From Leptospira perolatii (GTDB lineage Bacteria > Spirochaetota > Leptospiria > Leptospirales > Leptospiraceae), in assembly GCF_002811875.1 (NCBI RefSeq), contig NZ_NPDZ01000007.1, positions 124,001 to 188,000 of the forward strand: a stretch of 64,000 nt of DNA. Direction: 5' to 3'. The notes under the pieces are model-generated. The model did not search any database. It was not told the origin of the DNA and was given only the letters and a program-made list of their open reading frames with translations. Positions 18,551 to 28,665 of this stretch are shown piece by piece. The translations under genes and the position numbers were made by a program. Position 1 is the first letter of the stretch. Every line of letters begins with the position of its first letter.

Positions 18551-19678
18551 TTGCCCAAGATTCTGTTCAACGTTACCGAAGATTGGTATTTTTGGCTCCA
18601 TCGTTCTAACCTAGCACTCCACTTGAAGGAGAAAGGATGGACTGTCCAAGTTTTAACATCCGATGGAGAATACCGGCAAAAGATTGAGAATGCCGGCTTT
18701 ACTTGGATCAAAACTCCGATCAAAAGGGCGAGTCGAAATCCTTTTCACATTCCGTTTTGCTCCTTTAAGATTCGAAAAATTCTGCAAATGCAGAATCCGG
18801 ATATTTTGCATAATGTGTCGATCTTGCCGATTTTGGTCGGTTCTTTTGCCTGTCTTTTTCGAAAAAAACAGGCGATCGTCAATGCAGTCACAGGATTAGG
18901 ATTTGTCTTTATTAACTCTAGAAATTTTTTTCGAATCGCTTTGAGAAGAGCAGTCGAGCTCGCTTACAAGTCTGCGTTTGCTATCGGCCCCTCTAGAATA
19001 CTTTTCGAAAACCCTGATGACTTGGAGCTTTTTATTTCCCAAAGAATCATAACGGCAAAGCAAGCTCGTTTGATCCTAGGTTCGGGTGTGGATGTTCTTC
19101 GCTTTTCACCGGGCAATAAACGAAATGATTCGTTCAGGGTGCTACTCGCCGCAAGACTGATCGAGGAGAAAGGAATCCGAACTTATGTAGAAGCAGCAAA
19201 AGTGATGAAGGAGAAAGGAGAGAAGATCGAATTTCTATTAGCTGGAATCTCTGACCCTTCGAATCCATCTTCAATCCCGATAGAAGAAGTGGAAGCCTGG
19301 AATGAAAAAGGCTGGATTCGCTGGATGGGTCGGGTCCAAGATATGCCCGGTTTGTTAAAGGAAGTGGATGCCTTTGTGCTTCCGAGCAGATACAGAGAAG
19401 GAATTCCCATGGGGCTATTAGAAGCTGCCTCCTGCGAATTACCATTGGTTACGACGGATTCACCTGGCTGTAGGGAAGCGGTCAGAAACGAATGGAATGG
19501 GTTCTTAATCGAAAAAGACAATCCAAAAGAGTTAGCGAACTCGATTCATAAACTATATCTCGATCCTGAACTAAGGAAGAAAATGGGAAAGAACTCGAGG
19601 GAATTGGCTACCTCGAAATTTGCTTCCTCTATAGTGAACGCAGCAACAGAGTCTGTTTATTCCGATTTATTGAAATAA
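18551..19678 (+). CDS. Glycosyltransferase family 4 (CapM/PglA-like)
   Basis: A 375-residue GT-B enzyme. The N-domain shows NVTEDWYFWLHRSNLALHL and the C-domain FRVLLAARLIEEKGIRTYVE, VDAFVLPSRYREGIPMGLLEAASCELP (the donor-site E-x7-E) and TDSPGCREAV. This matches the family that uses UDP-hexosamine or undecaprenyl-linked acceptors. It starts TTG. An 8-bp perfect stem (19691-19698 with 19706-19713) lies just after the stop, without a T run. This gene probably ends the glycosyltransferase part of the operon. Confidence 0.88.
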   Translation: MPKILFNVTEDWYFWLHRSNLALHLKEKGWTVQVLTSDGEYRQKIENAGFTWIKTPIKRASRNPFHIPFCSFKIRKILQMQNPDILHNVSILPILVGSFACLFRKKQAIVNAVTGLGFVFINSRNFFRIALRRAVELAYKSAFAIGPSRILFENPDDLELFISQRIITAKQARLILGSGVDVLRFSPGNKRNDSFRVLLAARLIEEKGIRTYVEAAKVMKEKGEKIEFLLAGISDPSNPSSIPIEEVEAWNEKGWIRWMGRVQDMPGLLKEVDAFVLPSRYREGIPMGLLEAASCELPLVTTDSPGCREAVRNEWNGFLIEKDNPKELANSIHKLYLDPELRKKMGKNSRELATSKFASSIVNAATESVYSDLLK

Positions 19679-19690
19679 CGAGCCTGTGAG

Positions 19691-19713
19691 TTCATTTCTA
19701 TCGAGGAAATGAA
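19691..19713 (+). other. Inverted repeat after glycosyltransferase gene
   Basis: TTCATTTC and GAAATGAA pair perfectly around a 7-base loop, 12 bases past the stop codon at 19678. No T run follows, so it is not a clear intrinsic terminator; it could stabilise the transcript end or assist termination. Confidence 0.35.
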
Positions 19714-19782
19714 GCATAAAGTGAAAAAAGCCGGATTCGATTGTAAAAGATGTAATCGGATTCGAATAAAGGTAGAGTGCAG

Positions 19783-21195
19783 TTGAAAACATTAAAATAT
19801 TCGAAAATAGTGATATCCTTATTAATTGGAGCAATTCCGGTTTTCTTTTATGAAATTGGAAAATTGCCTGCTCCGGTAGCAGGAATGTTTTCTATTTTTC
19901 TGCTCGCTGCTTGCTTTTGGATTTTCGAAGTAATTCCGGGCCACTCTACTTCTATCTTTGTTATCATTGCGGAAATCATACTGTTTGCAAATCCCGGAAA
20001 ATGGGAGATCCTTCGTCCCTTTCAAGCAGATTCGGGCAAAAATCCGCCGGTATCTGCTTTTCTTGCTTCTATCGCAGATTCTGCAGTCGTCCTTTTTTTA
20101 GGAAGTTTTGCTCTAGCGAAAGCCTGCGTGAAAGTAGGTGTGGACAGATGGCTTGCAAACAGAGTTTTACCTTACTTTGGAAATTCTCCGAAGTTTTTGC
20201 TCTTAGGGCTCATGTTAGTAACTGCAGGAATCTCATTATGGATGAGTAATACCGCGACGACGTCTCTCATGGTTGCACTCGTATTTCCTTTGTTGGAGCT
20301 CCTTCCAGAAGAGGAGAAATTTAGAAAAGCGATCTTGATTGGAATTCCATTTGCGGCAAATCTAGGCGGAATTGGAACGCCGATCGGATCCCCTCCGAAT
20401 ATTATCGCTTTTGCAAGTTTGAAAAATCACGGACTAGCAGATTCGATTTCCTTTGGAATGTGGATGCTTGTTGCAATTCCATTAGTGCTAATACTCCTTT
20501 TCGCTGCGTGGTATTGGATTCTAAGTTATTTTCCGGCGAGCCAAGGCCTGGAACTTTCTATTTCTTTTGGAGAATCTGAAAGTGTATCAACGAAAAATAA
20601 ATTACGATTCGTTTTAATTGGTTTTTTCATTACAGTTTGTCTCTGGTTGACCGAATCCTTCCATGGAATTCCTGCGGGGGTGATTGCCTTACTTCCGATC
20701 TTGATGTTTACTTCTATAAAGATTCTAGACGCAAAAGATATTCGATCTTTGGAATGGGATGTTTTACTTCTGGTGGCAGGAGGGATTGCGTTAGGAATCG
20801 GAATCGAAAAGAGCGGGGCAGGGCAGTGGTTTGGCGGGCTAATCGGGAATAACTCCAGCTCGGCGGAAAGTCTTTGGATTCTCGGGATTTTTTTCTCGAT
20901 CGGACTCTTTTTATCTACATTCCTATCGAATACTGCGACTGCTAATTTACTAGTTCCGCTTGCTTTGCCGGTTGCTCAGCTCTTGATGCCGAATAGCGCT
21001 GGTTATGCGATCGAACTAGTTTTGGGGAGCGCGCTCGGTGCTTCTCTTGCCATGTCGTTGCCTGTTTCTACTCCACCAAATGCGATCGCATATGCGATTG
21101 GCGGGATCGAAATTTCAGAGATGGCGAAAGTAGGAATCAGGATCGGTCTTCTCGGACTTGTTTTAGTATTAAGCGGCTATTTTCTATTTCAGTAA
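19783..21195 (+). CDS. SLC13/DASS-family sodium:anion symporter
   Basis: About 470 residues and around 11-12 membrane segments. Two pseudo-repeats are visible: SNTATTSLMVALVFPL with GGIGTPIGSPPNIIA, and SNTATANLLVPLALP with SMSLPVSTPPNAIAY-like residues. These SNT signatures bind Na+ and carboxylate or sulfate in the DASS family. Which anion it carries is unknown. I prefer the TTG at 19783, eight bases after AAGGTAG; a GTG at 19777 would add two residues but sits too close to that site. Its role next to an LPS locus is unclear. Confidence 0.88.
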   Translation: MKTLKYSKIVISLLIGAIPVFFYEIGKLPAPVAGMFSIFLLAACFWIFEVIPGHSTSIFVIIAEIILFANPGKWEILRPFQADSGKNPPVSAFLASIADSAVVLFLGSFALAKACVKVGVDRWLANRVLPYFGNSPKFLLLGLMLVTAGISLWMSNTATTSLMVALVFPLLELLPEEEKFRKAILIGIPFAANLGGIGTPIGSPPNIIAFASLKNHGLADSISFGMWMLVAIPLVLILLFAAWYWILSYFPASQGLELSISFGESESVSTKNKLRFVLIGFFITVCLWLTESFHGIPAGVIALLPILMFTSIKILDAKDIRSLEWDVLLLVAGGIALGIGIEKSGAGQWFGGLIGNNSSSAESLWILGIFFSIGLFLSTFLSNTATANLLVPLALPVAQLLMPNSAGYAIELVLGSALGASLAMSLPVSTPPNAIAYAIGGIEISEMAKVGIRIGLLGLVLVLSGYFLFQ

Positions 21196-21201
21196 ATTAG
21201 A

Positions 21202-22110
21202 ATGAAAGTTTTGGTGACCGGAGCGAGCGGATTTGTGGGTAGCAACTTGTTGCCCCTTTTGCAATCAGAAAATTATGAAATTTCGATATTAAAGGGAAGG
21301 GAACTACGAAGGGGAGAAGTCGATACCGAGTTTTTACTTCATAAACTTAAAGGAATCGAAGTAATCATTCACCTCGCCGGTAGGGCACACGTGACAAAAG
21401 AAGAAGTCTCGGATCCGATGCGAGAGTATCTGCGGGCTAATTTGGAATCTACCAAGATTTTAGCGGAGAACGCGATAGAGGCTGGCGTAAAAAAAATCAT
21501 TTATATCAGCTCGATAAAAGCAGTAGGCGAGAGTACTGAAGATAAACCTTTATCTCCAAACGACGATCCGAATCCTGAGGACGAATACGGCAGATCAAAA
21601 TTGCTTGCCGAGGAGGCTTTGAAAGCAATCTGTTCAGATACAAAAACCTCCTACACCATACTCAGGCCGCCCCTTATAGTCGGTGCGAGTGCGAAAGGTA
21701 ATTTGCTCCGCTTAGTCTCCTTGCTTCGAAGAAAGATTCCATTGCCTTTTTATAATATAATAAATCGCAGAAGTCTGGTTGGAGTGCGAAACTTTTGCGA
21801 ATCGATTTTATTTTGTACCAAGAATACTTCAACGGACAATCGTATTTTTCATGTCAGTGATTCTTCACTGTCCACTCCGGACTTAATACGAATTCTTGCA
21901 AAGGGCTTAGGGCTCAAGGTCCGACTTTTTCCCTTTCCGATTTCTCTACTTGTATGGATCGGAAAGATTACGGGTACCTCTTCAGCCGTCGAAAGATTGG
22001 TGGGTTCACTCGAAGTAAATTCCGAAGAACTGAAATCTTTGGGTTGGAATCCGGTCATTCCAATAGAAGACGAATTGATCGAAATGGCGAAATCGTTTTC
22101 GGATTATTAG
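21202..22110 (+). CDS. NAD-dependent sugar epimerase/dehydratase (Gne/WbpV-like)
   Basis: A 302-residue extended SDR. The GASGFVGSN motif starts the Rossmann fold, IIHLAGRAHV lines the cofactor pocket, and YGRSKLLAE carries the Tyr-x3-Lys catalytic pair. ILRPPLIVG and the later INRRSLVGVRNFCE are typical of the UDP-/undecaprenyl-PP-sugar 4-epimerase group (Gne, WbpV). It follows the transporter by six bases. It is the last gene of the polysaccharide block in this window. Confidence 0.8.
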   Translation: MKVLVTGASGFVGSNLLPLLQSENYEISILKGRELRRGEVDTEFLLHKLKGIEVIIHLAGRAHVTKEEVSDPMREYLRANLESTKILAENAIEAGVKKIIYISSIKAVGESTEDKPLSPNDDPNPEDEYGRSKLLAEEALKAICSDTKTSYTILRPPLIVGASAKGNLLRLVSLLRRKIPLPFYNIINRRSLVGVRNFCESILFCTKNTSTDNRIFHVSDSSLSTPDLIRILAKGLGLKVRLFPFPISLLVWIGKITGTSSAVERLVGSLEVNSEELKSLGWNPVIPIEDELIEMAKSFSDY

Positions 22111-22494
22111 TTCGCTTATTCATTTGAGACTTAACGAATCTGCGTTTAACCCCAGCAAAAGCGAAATCATTCGCAGGCCTTCCAAAACATTTAATTTCTA
22201 ATTCCTTTCCTCTCCCTCCTTTTCCCTTTAACTTCCCTTCCTCTTTTTGCTCCCACACTCCAATTTCCTCCCAATACATTTCGAGCCCTTCTTTTTACTT
22301 CCTACCTTTTATCCTCCCCAAACTTTCCCTACCTATTCGCGCCGACTCTTGCATCTAGAACTCCAACGAGGTTCTGTCTAAATTCTGCGTCATGAATGCT
22401 TCTGTTTATTTATCCTACTAGTCCTAAGCTTCAAATCCGGAATTGAAGTTTTTCTTCCCAGAATCCTGCGAAATCTCATACTGGTATTTCGGCT
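22111..22494. other. Non-coding stretch with polypyrimidine tract
   Basis: 384 bases without a convincing gene. From 22203 to about 22332 the + strand is mainly C and T (runs such as TCTCCCTCC and CTTCCCTTCCTC). No clear promoter or terminator is visible. A short ORF on the - strand overlaps the tract but is low-complexity and is not a gene. Confidence 0.6.
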
Positions 22495-23874
22495 ATGAGA
22501 AAGGAAAATTTCTTAAAATTCGCGAAGGGACTCTTTCGTTCCTGTTCCCGAATTTCTTCTAAGAAGATTCTACTTGTCATAAATTTATTTATAGTAAGCT
22601 CTTTTTTAGGTTGCTCCTTCTTGGAGAAACGCAACCAAACTTCCCCGACATCGACAAGCGAACATGGATCTCCCGGTTCTAAGCTGGGTGATCGGATTCT
22701 TTCCGAGATTGAAAAGATCTTCGGAAAAGAACGCGACCCGGAGTTGATCAAGATTCTGATCGGCGGAGACGTAATGTTTAATTGGGGAATCCGGGACACG
22801 ATCAAACACAAGGGAACTTTGGCACCGGTAGAGGAGTTGAAAGATTTATTCGAGGAGGCCGACTTTAGGATGCTGAATCTGGAAACTCCTGTTGTTTCGG
22901 AAAAATCTTGGGATCTGAATAAGTCGTACGTGTTTCAGGCAAAAGAGCAAGACTTGGAATCATTATCTTTTTTGAATGTAGATCTTGTGTTCCTCGGAAA
23001 CAACCACGCCATGGATCACGGTGTGGAAGGTTTGGAAGAGACCAGAAAGTATTTAAAGAAAAAATCCATTTACGGCATCGGAGCAGGGATGAATCTTTCA
23101 GAAGCGATGCTGCCCTGGTCCACAGAGAAGAGCGGAACCAAGCTTCGTGTTTACTCGGCCACAAACGTAGCAGAAAATCGGGATCACTATGCAGGATTGA
23201 AACCAGGAGTCTTTCAGTTCAACTTGGAAACAGTTTTCTCTCTGTTCGATAGAGAAGAAGGCATCGTTCGTCAGGCGAAAAGTCTGAGTCCGGTAAAAGT
23301 ATCCACGAATATCAGTGACCGAAAGTCCAAGAAGAAATCCCAGGTTACAAATCGCAAACAAGGTAAAAAGAAAGGTAAATTACAAAAACAGAAACTTGCC
23401 TTTGAATTTCAGAAACTTCAATCCAGGAAAAATACGGCCACTTGGATGAGAATTTTTTCAGTCCATTGGGGAACCGAATATTCTCCGGTTCCGACTCAGG
23501 AACAGAGAGAGCAAGCTAAAGTTCTTTTGGAAAGCGGTGTGCAAGTAATTGTAGGTCACCATCCTCATATTCCGCAGGGAATCGAAAAGATCGGACAAGG
23601 AATCGTATTTTATTCTTTAGGAAACTTGATTTTTGGAAGTAGGAACTCCTACTTGAACCACAATTTAATCGCGATCCTTTATGTAAAAAAAGGAAAACTG
23701 CAGAAAGTAGAGCTCATTCCGATCTTTGGAAAATTCCAAAATGATGAGCATATCGTAAGACCATTAGAAGGTGAAGAAGCTCGTTCTTTTTTGCACGAGA
23801 TAGCTGTTTTGTCCCAGGATCTAGGGACTACGATCAAAATCGAAGGGGAGCGCGGCTGGATCGAATTCGATTGA
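22495..23874 (+). CDS. CapA-family metallophosphatase-like lipoprotein
   Basis: A 459-residue protein. It begins with a basic region and a hydrophobic stretch ending SSFLGC, so Cys40 is a likely lipidation site. The CapA (PgsA) domain shows IGGDVMFNWGIRD, MLNLETPVV, LGNNHAMDHGVEGLEET, VHWGTEYSPVPTQEQ and VGHHPHIPQGIEKIGQ. These His, Asp and Asn residues form a metallophosphoesterase-like site. A lysine-rich insert (residues ~280-305) is unusual. CapA proteins take part in poly-gamma-glutamate or other surface-polymer metabolism. It is flanked by long gaps, so probably monocistronic. Confidence 0.85.
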   Translation: MRKENFLKFAKGLFRSCSRISSKKILLVINLFIVSSFLGCSFLEKRNQTSPTSTSEHGSPGSKLGDRILSEIEKIFGKERDPELIKILIGGDVMFNWGIRDTIKHKGTLAPVEELKDLFEEADFRMLNLETPVVSEKSWDLNKSYVFQAKEQDLESLSFLNVDLVFLGNNHAMDHGVEGLEETRKYLKKKSIYGIGAGMNLSEAMLPWSTEKSGTKLRVYSATNVAENRDHYAGLKPGVFQFNLETVFSLFDREEGIVRQAKSLSPVKVSTNISDRKSKKKSQVTNRKQGKKKGKLQKQKLAFEFQKLQSRKNTATWMRIFSVHWGTEYSPVPTQEQREQAKVLLESGVQVIVGHHPHIPQGIEKIGQGIVFYSLGNLIFGSRNSYLNHNLIAILYVKKGKLQKVELIPIFGKFQNDEHIVRPLEGEEARSFLHEIAVLSQDLGTTIKIEGERGWIEFD

Positions 23875-24370
23875 TTCGATGCCTTTTTTTACAAGCTGCA
23901 ACAGTTCGGTAACGATATTTAAGTTATAGTATTCAATTCTATAATATACGAAATTAATAATATACTTCCTCTTGCGATTTGAAAATCTGTAGAGTTGCTT
24001 GAGGTTCTTTCTCAAAGAAAGACTTCGGTCGTAAAAATAATTCTTTTAGATTAGCCGCAGAACAGCGTTGCAATACCAAGGAATGAAACCCAGACTCGAC
24101 TCAAAAATGCAACTATCCCTTAAGTGCTCATTAAATCGTGTCTGCAAAATATTTTTTGTACTTCTTGCTGTCTTCATTTGACAAAAACCCGCCCTTTAAA
24201 GTTGTGTCTATTTAGCAGGCTCCTAACAAAAGAAATTACACATCAAACTAAATTTTTGCTCAAGAATGAGCAAGTGGCGGTCACATCAAAACTTTTCGTG
24301 TTAAAAATGTGTCGATATGGAATTTCTGATTCAGATATAGCAGCCTGTTTTTGTTTCGGAGGATCGTCTC
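23875..24370. other. Non-coding leader of the PA-like/RHS locus
   Basis: About 500 bases. It is AT-rich near 23920-23965, with a direct repeat of ATAATATAC at 23941 and 23957. TTGACA at 24178-24183 resembles a -35 box, but no good -10 follows at the usual distance, so no promoter is called. An ORF from 24124 is out of frame with the downstream gene and rich in Cys and Phe; I reject it. GGAGGA at 24358-24363 is the strong ribosome site for the next gene. Confidence 0.5.
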
Positions 24371-27300
24371 GTGAGAATTGGAAAGAAAGGTTTAAGCTTG
24401 TGGCTAGTTACTTTGCTGGTCTTTCAACTTGTTGCATGTTCATTTTTTGGTGGTAAGAAAGGCCGCGAAGATGTGGACCTAAAATCCGCTAAATGGTTGG
24501 TCGCAGAACAAGTTGCGACGGTGCTCAATAATGAAGGAGTTCCTGTAAAACCTGGGCAAACAAATTCTCCAATCGTTCAAATTCATAACTTATTCGCACT
24601 TCCTCCAGGCACGAGCGTATCTACTGCTTCTCTTTCTGGCACAATAGACCCGACCGGGACTACAATCGTAAATGACTTTGACGGTGATGGTATCCTAAAT
24701 ACGGACGAAACCACTACCAATGTTTGGGTAGCAGATTATCCCCAAGTAGAAACAATTGTGGCTCCTCCCGTAACATTAAAGATTAAAATATTACAAAGTA
24801 CTCAAACTCAAAACGATGAAATCGTAAGCGAAATTAATTCGGACGATTTCGAGAGCACTAAAAATCAGGGTTCCGAAAAGATTCACCAAAAGGAAATGAA
24901 CGAAAGGACGGTTCAGTTCCAAGATTCATTTAGTCAGAATACTTCTGTTTCTAATTCAGTCAGCACAAGTGCCAATTACGGAGCGAACTATTTAGGGTCT
25001 GGTGCTAGCTATGGGATGAGCGCTTCTGCAAGCTGGAATGCCTCAAATGGGGTTTCTGCGACTACGACAAAATGGGATACAAAGCCTTTCAAAAACAATA
25101 TCGATTCGGATGCTTGGAATTTAAAGTCGGGTTCCTCCGCTAACAAGGCTAGAAAATACAGATCTGATAAATCGATCAAGATAGACGGTACATCTAAAGT
25201 AGATGCGAATGCGGGCTATGTAAGAGCAGCCCTTTATATCCGTAACAATTCTGTAAATATGCCCGTAAAGCTTTCCAATATCATGTGTACCTTGATGTTT
25301 GAGAATGGAAGCGGAGAATTAATTCCAATGCAAAGCTTCCGTTTACGCAACGACGACTACAGCCTATTTACTGTAGAAGTTTACGGTGGTTCTGAATTTG
25401 GACCGTACGTAGTAGAACTGAATGGCCTGAATACCGCGGAGATTGAAAGAGCGATCGCAGCAGGCTATAATCCAAAGATCTTTATCGTGGATTATGAAAT
25501 GACGCACGTCGCAAATTCCAATTATCGTTCTGCTTTACTGAACTATAGCGGAGACAATCTAAAGATCGTCGAAGAAAATGCAAAAGGTAGAACTGCATTA
25601 TTAAAAGTATATGGTCCAAATATTCGAGAATTGTACAGGGTTGCTGCATTTAACGCACCTGGGACAGGGGACCCTTGCACAACTAGGACTGCTTCTACTT
25701 TGGCACCTGGGGTTTCTCTCAAGGAGGCACTCAATCGAATCGCTTGTTCTGGGGTAGAAATACAATATGAAGATTATGTAATTGATCTAGCGGAACAGGC
25801 TCCTTCCTTGGGGCAATCTAGATTTCACGTGAAAGGAATTAAGTCCTTTGGTGGTGTTCAAACTACTCTTCCTTGTAATTATCAAACGTTTACAGGATCT
25901 GACGGAGTTTCCCGCACTGCTTGTGTACAGAAACCAGTAAGTCAATGGACAGAATCCGAAAGCCAAAATTTCGGATTATGGGCTATCTATTATAAGGGCA
26001 AATACTACTCGCACACTGAATTTTGGAAAGATGGATCAACTGTAAGGTTGTTTGATCCACCTAGCATTTCGAAAGCCCCTATGGTAAAAGGAGTAGATTC
26101 TACAATCTGGGCGGGAGATCGCTTCGATATCGTCTATCTATCTGCAAAGGACTTTATTCAACAAGCACAAGCTTTCGGAACCAATCCTTTGGAAACGGAC
26201 GAAGGGACTAAAGTAAATACGGTTTGGGATAACACGTCTTTAGGGGAACACCCATACTACCCGAATACCAATTCAGTATTTTTGGGAGAAGGCGGCTTTG
26301 GTGAAAAGATCAATCTCAATATCAAATTGAACAAGACCCAATATCTAACTCCGAATTTCGGAACTCCGGTCGATGGAGGAACCTATCTTTCTTATTCTGA
26401 TTTTCAGTATAATTTACGAACTAGAACTGATTTCTATACCATTGATCAAGCTGCAGACTTTGAGATTAGTATGGGAATCGGCGGAGCACGTACTGATTGG
26501 TTCCACGTGGTAAAAGATATCAACGATGCGGATCCATATAAACCGCAGAATTGTGGAAGAACCTTGGATTTCGTGAACCAAGAATTCAATCTTTGTGTCA
26601 AGCTACCTACACAGAGTGCTGTAGTGGATCCTTCGATTACATTAGTAAAATTGTATATTCGACCTTCTTTAAATACTGCGTATCGGAAAACGATTTGGCC
26701 TCTCCATTATTCTCAAGTTAGGAAAATGAGAGGAGAACTCGGAAATCCTACGATCGTAGGTGACTTGAGTATTCGTGTGGCAAAAAGCTCTGGTTTGGCG
26801 GAAGTAGGGGATACAATTCAACTGTTGGGAGATTATCGCCAGTACACTATTTCCAGTATAGGTGCCCCGGATGTCGACGGATCCTATCTGGTTACACTTG
26901 CGAGTCCGATCCAACAAGCGAGCAAGAAGACTACAGAAGTCTATATTACAGGAAGTTTAAGTGCTCCTGATGTAAGACTTTCCGTGGACAATGGATTTTA
27001 TACGGACTGGAATTCGCAGGTTTCTTCTGCTTTCCAACCTACGAATTTTAGCCAGGCTCAGTATCTTCCATTTTTAACCAGCAGTTCTGTAAGCTGCTCT
27101 ACTACGAATGCCTTCCATCCTCAAAGTTGCTTAGGAGTATATCCGGATGTAAATGCAACCAACTGGATGGGGGTTTACAACCAAGGAGTTGCACTATGGA
27201 ACTCTTGGGCAGACGGAGGAAGCTTCCAGAGTTTCTTGTCTGCAGGATTGTTTAAACTCGCAGCCGGTACAGGAAAGTCATACAGATTAGAAGCTGCTGC

Positions 27301-28642
27301 CTCCGACTTTGTAGTCAGTGAAGTGAACGGTGTGACTACAATGAGCAATCCAAAAGTTGCATCGGACGGTGACACTGCCTTTGTGGTTTGGAAACAAAAC
27401 TCTAGTTTAATTGGTAAATTCTACCAAATCTCAACTGGAAACCAACTAACTGCTGCTACTGTGCTAAATACCGCGACTGCCACAGGGAAATTTGTGGTTA
27501 AAGCGAAAAATGGAAGAGTAGTCTTTATTTGGGAAAGTAATTCTGATATCTATATTGCATTGAAGGACATGACAACTTATGCGAATATCGGATCGGAATC
27601 AAAAGTTGTAACAAGAGGCACATTTGCATCGGGTACGGCTCCTTATATTGATTTAGGTGTGGGGAATGATCGAGCAATTGTAGCTTGGAACACCTCTATC
27701 GCGAGTGGCTCAGGAGTCCAGCATACTGGCTCGGCTAGAGTATATCGTACGGATACAGGTGCTTCATTAAATGCTGCATTCAACTTCTATGTACCGTCAG
27801 CGGAAGGTTTGCCATCTGCTTTGGAAGTGTCTGCGGATGCGACTGGTGATTATGGAATTTTAAGTGTACTCTTAAGGAACCTACCTGCCGGTACCACCTA
27901 TATGCGGACGTTCCGTTATGACTTGCCAAATTTAACTTTGGGAACCCTTCGCAGCGTGGGTAGTAACACAAACGCGCTTTACTATGACTTGCGTAGTATT
28001 GCTTCTAATAATTACGGAGCTCTAACCGCAAGGAGAGACGATGGTTATTCGTTTATATCCATTATGAATTTGACAGATAATACATCTCCACTTGCAATTC
28101 CATCTGGTTTTGCATCAGGAAGCACCTCTATTAGCGCAGCGCATTTAAGTGCCTCGGGTGATACTGTGCTAATTACTTGGATAAATAATAATCGTACTTA
28201 CATAAAGGTGGTTTCTTTATCCTTGGGTAATTACCTTTACGCGAATACTTTATCTCCAGATTCGGGAGCTACTGTTACAAACCGCCAGTATGCAATGTCG
28301 TTTATTTCAGGTAACAACATCTTAACCAAATGGATGCATTTCGAGAATGGACTGCGAACGATTCGTGGGCGCACTTCTACTCTGTCGCCATTTGCTTTGA
28401 AAGGTGCCTCTGAGTTTTTTATAAGCACTACAAACCAGGGTGAACAGCAGTATGGTGGAGTAGCGGTCAGCGGACAAAAGGCATTTATCGCTTGGTGGTC
28501 CAATGATATCGCTCAGCAGAGAATTCGCGGATTTAGCTTGGATATCCAAAACCCGGGCGCGTTGCAGTACGGATTGAATAACTTCTTCGTGGCACCTCTC
28601 ATCGAGAGAGACTACACGATTAAGGCTAAGATTAGCTACTAA
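24371..28642 (+). CDS. Large surface lipoprotein with anthrax protective antigen-like region
   Basis: A 1423-residue protein starting GTG, seven bases after GGAGGA. A signal peptide ends LVFQLVAC, so Cys23 should be lipidated. An Asp-rich calcium-loop-like segment DFDGDGILNTDE is at residues 102-113. A Ser/Asn/Gly/Ala-rich alternating stretch (~180-240) follows. Then PA-like order can be followed: IFIVDYEM (~370-377), KVYGPNIRELYRVAAFNAPG and PGVSLKEALNRI (LKEAL at 450-454). PA has IATYNFEN, NLVERRIAAVNPSDP and DMTLKEALKIAFG in the same order. From ~975 on, repeated VVW/IWxxN-type segments suggest a beta-propeller. The gene is coupled to the RHS lipoprotein 23 bases downstream. A pore/translocase role is inference. 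Confidence 0.75.
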   Translation: MRIGKKGLSLWLVTLLVFQLVACSFFGGKKGREDVDLKSAKWLVAEQVATVLNNEGVPVKPGQTNSPIVQIHNLFALPPGTSVSTASLSGTIDPTGTTIVNDFDGDGILNTDETTTNVWVADYPQVETIVAPPVTLKIKILQSTQTQNDEIVSEINSDDFESTKNQGSEKIHQKEMNERTVQFQDSFSQNTSVSNSVSTSANYGANYLGSGASYGMSASASWNASNGVSATTTKWDTKPFKNNIDSDAWNLKSGSSANKARKYRSDKSIKIDGTSKVDANAGYVRAALYIRNNSVNMPVKLSNIMCTLMFENGSGELIPMQSFRLRNDDYSLFTVEVYGGSEFGPYVVELNGLNTAEIERAIAAGYNPKIFIVDYEMTHVANSNYRSALLNYSGDNLKIVEENAKGRTALLKVYGPNIRELYRVAAFNAPGTGDPCTTRTASTLAPGVSLKEALNRIACSGVEIQYEDYVIDLAEQAPSLGQSRFHVKGIKSFGGVQTTLPCNYQTFTGSDGVSRTACVQKPVSQWTESESQNFGLWAIYYKGKYYSHTEFWKDGSTVRLFDPPSISKAPMVKGVDSTIWAGDRFDIVYLSAKDFIQQAQAFGTNPLETDEGTKVNTVWDNTSLGEHPYYPNTNSVFLGEGGFGEKINLNIKLNKTQYLTPNFGTPVDGGTYLSYSDFQYNLRTRTDFYTIDQAADFEISMGIGGARTDWFHVVKDINDADPYKPQNCGRTLDFVNQEFNLCVKLPTQSAVVDPSITLVKLYIRPSLNTAYRKTIWPLHYSQVRKMRGELGNPTIVGDLSIRVAKSSGLAEVGDTIQLLGDYRQYTISSIGAPDVDGSYLVTLASPIQQASKKTTEVYITGSLSAPDVRLSVDNGFYTDWNSQVSSAFQPTNFSQAQYLPFLTSSSVSCSTTNAFHPQSCLGVYPDVNATNWMGVYNQGVALWNSWADGGSFQSFLSAGLFKLAAGTGKSYRLEAAASDFVVSEVNGVTTMSNPKVASDGDTAFVVWKQNSSLIGKFYQISTGNQLTAATVLNTATATGKFVVKAKNGRVVFIWESNSDIYIALKDMTTYANIGSESKVVTRGTFASGTAPYIDLGVGNDRAIVAWNTSIASGSGVQHTGSARVYRTDTGASLNAAFNFYVPSAEGLPSALEVSADATGDYGILSVLLRNLPAGTTYMRTFRYDLPNLTLGTLRSVGSNTNALYYDLRSIASNNYGALTARRDDGYSFISIMNLTDNTSPLAIPSGFASGSTSISAAHLSASGDTVLITWINNNRTYIKVVSLSLGNYLYANTLSPDSGATVTNRQYAMSFISGNNILTKWMHFENGLRTIRGRTSTLSPFALKGASEFFISTTNQGEQQYGGVAVSGQKAFIAWWSNDIAQQRIRGFSLDIQNPGALQYGLNNFFVAPLIERDYTIKAKISY

Positions 28643-28665
28643 CAACGATTCGTCGGTAATATCCA

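Noticed and set aside
24178..24206. TTGACA promoter for the PA-like gene
   Set aside because: No acceptable -10 lies 16-19 bases downstream.
24124..24456. ORF of 110 residues upstream of the PA-like gene
   Set aside because: Out of frame with the strong GGAGGA/GTG start of the lipoprotein, Cys/Phe-rich, and overlapping its first 86 bases; no domain.
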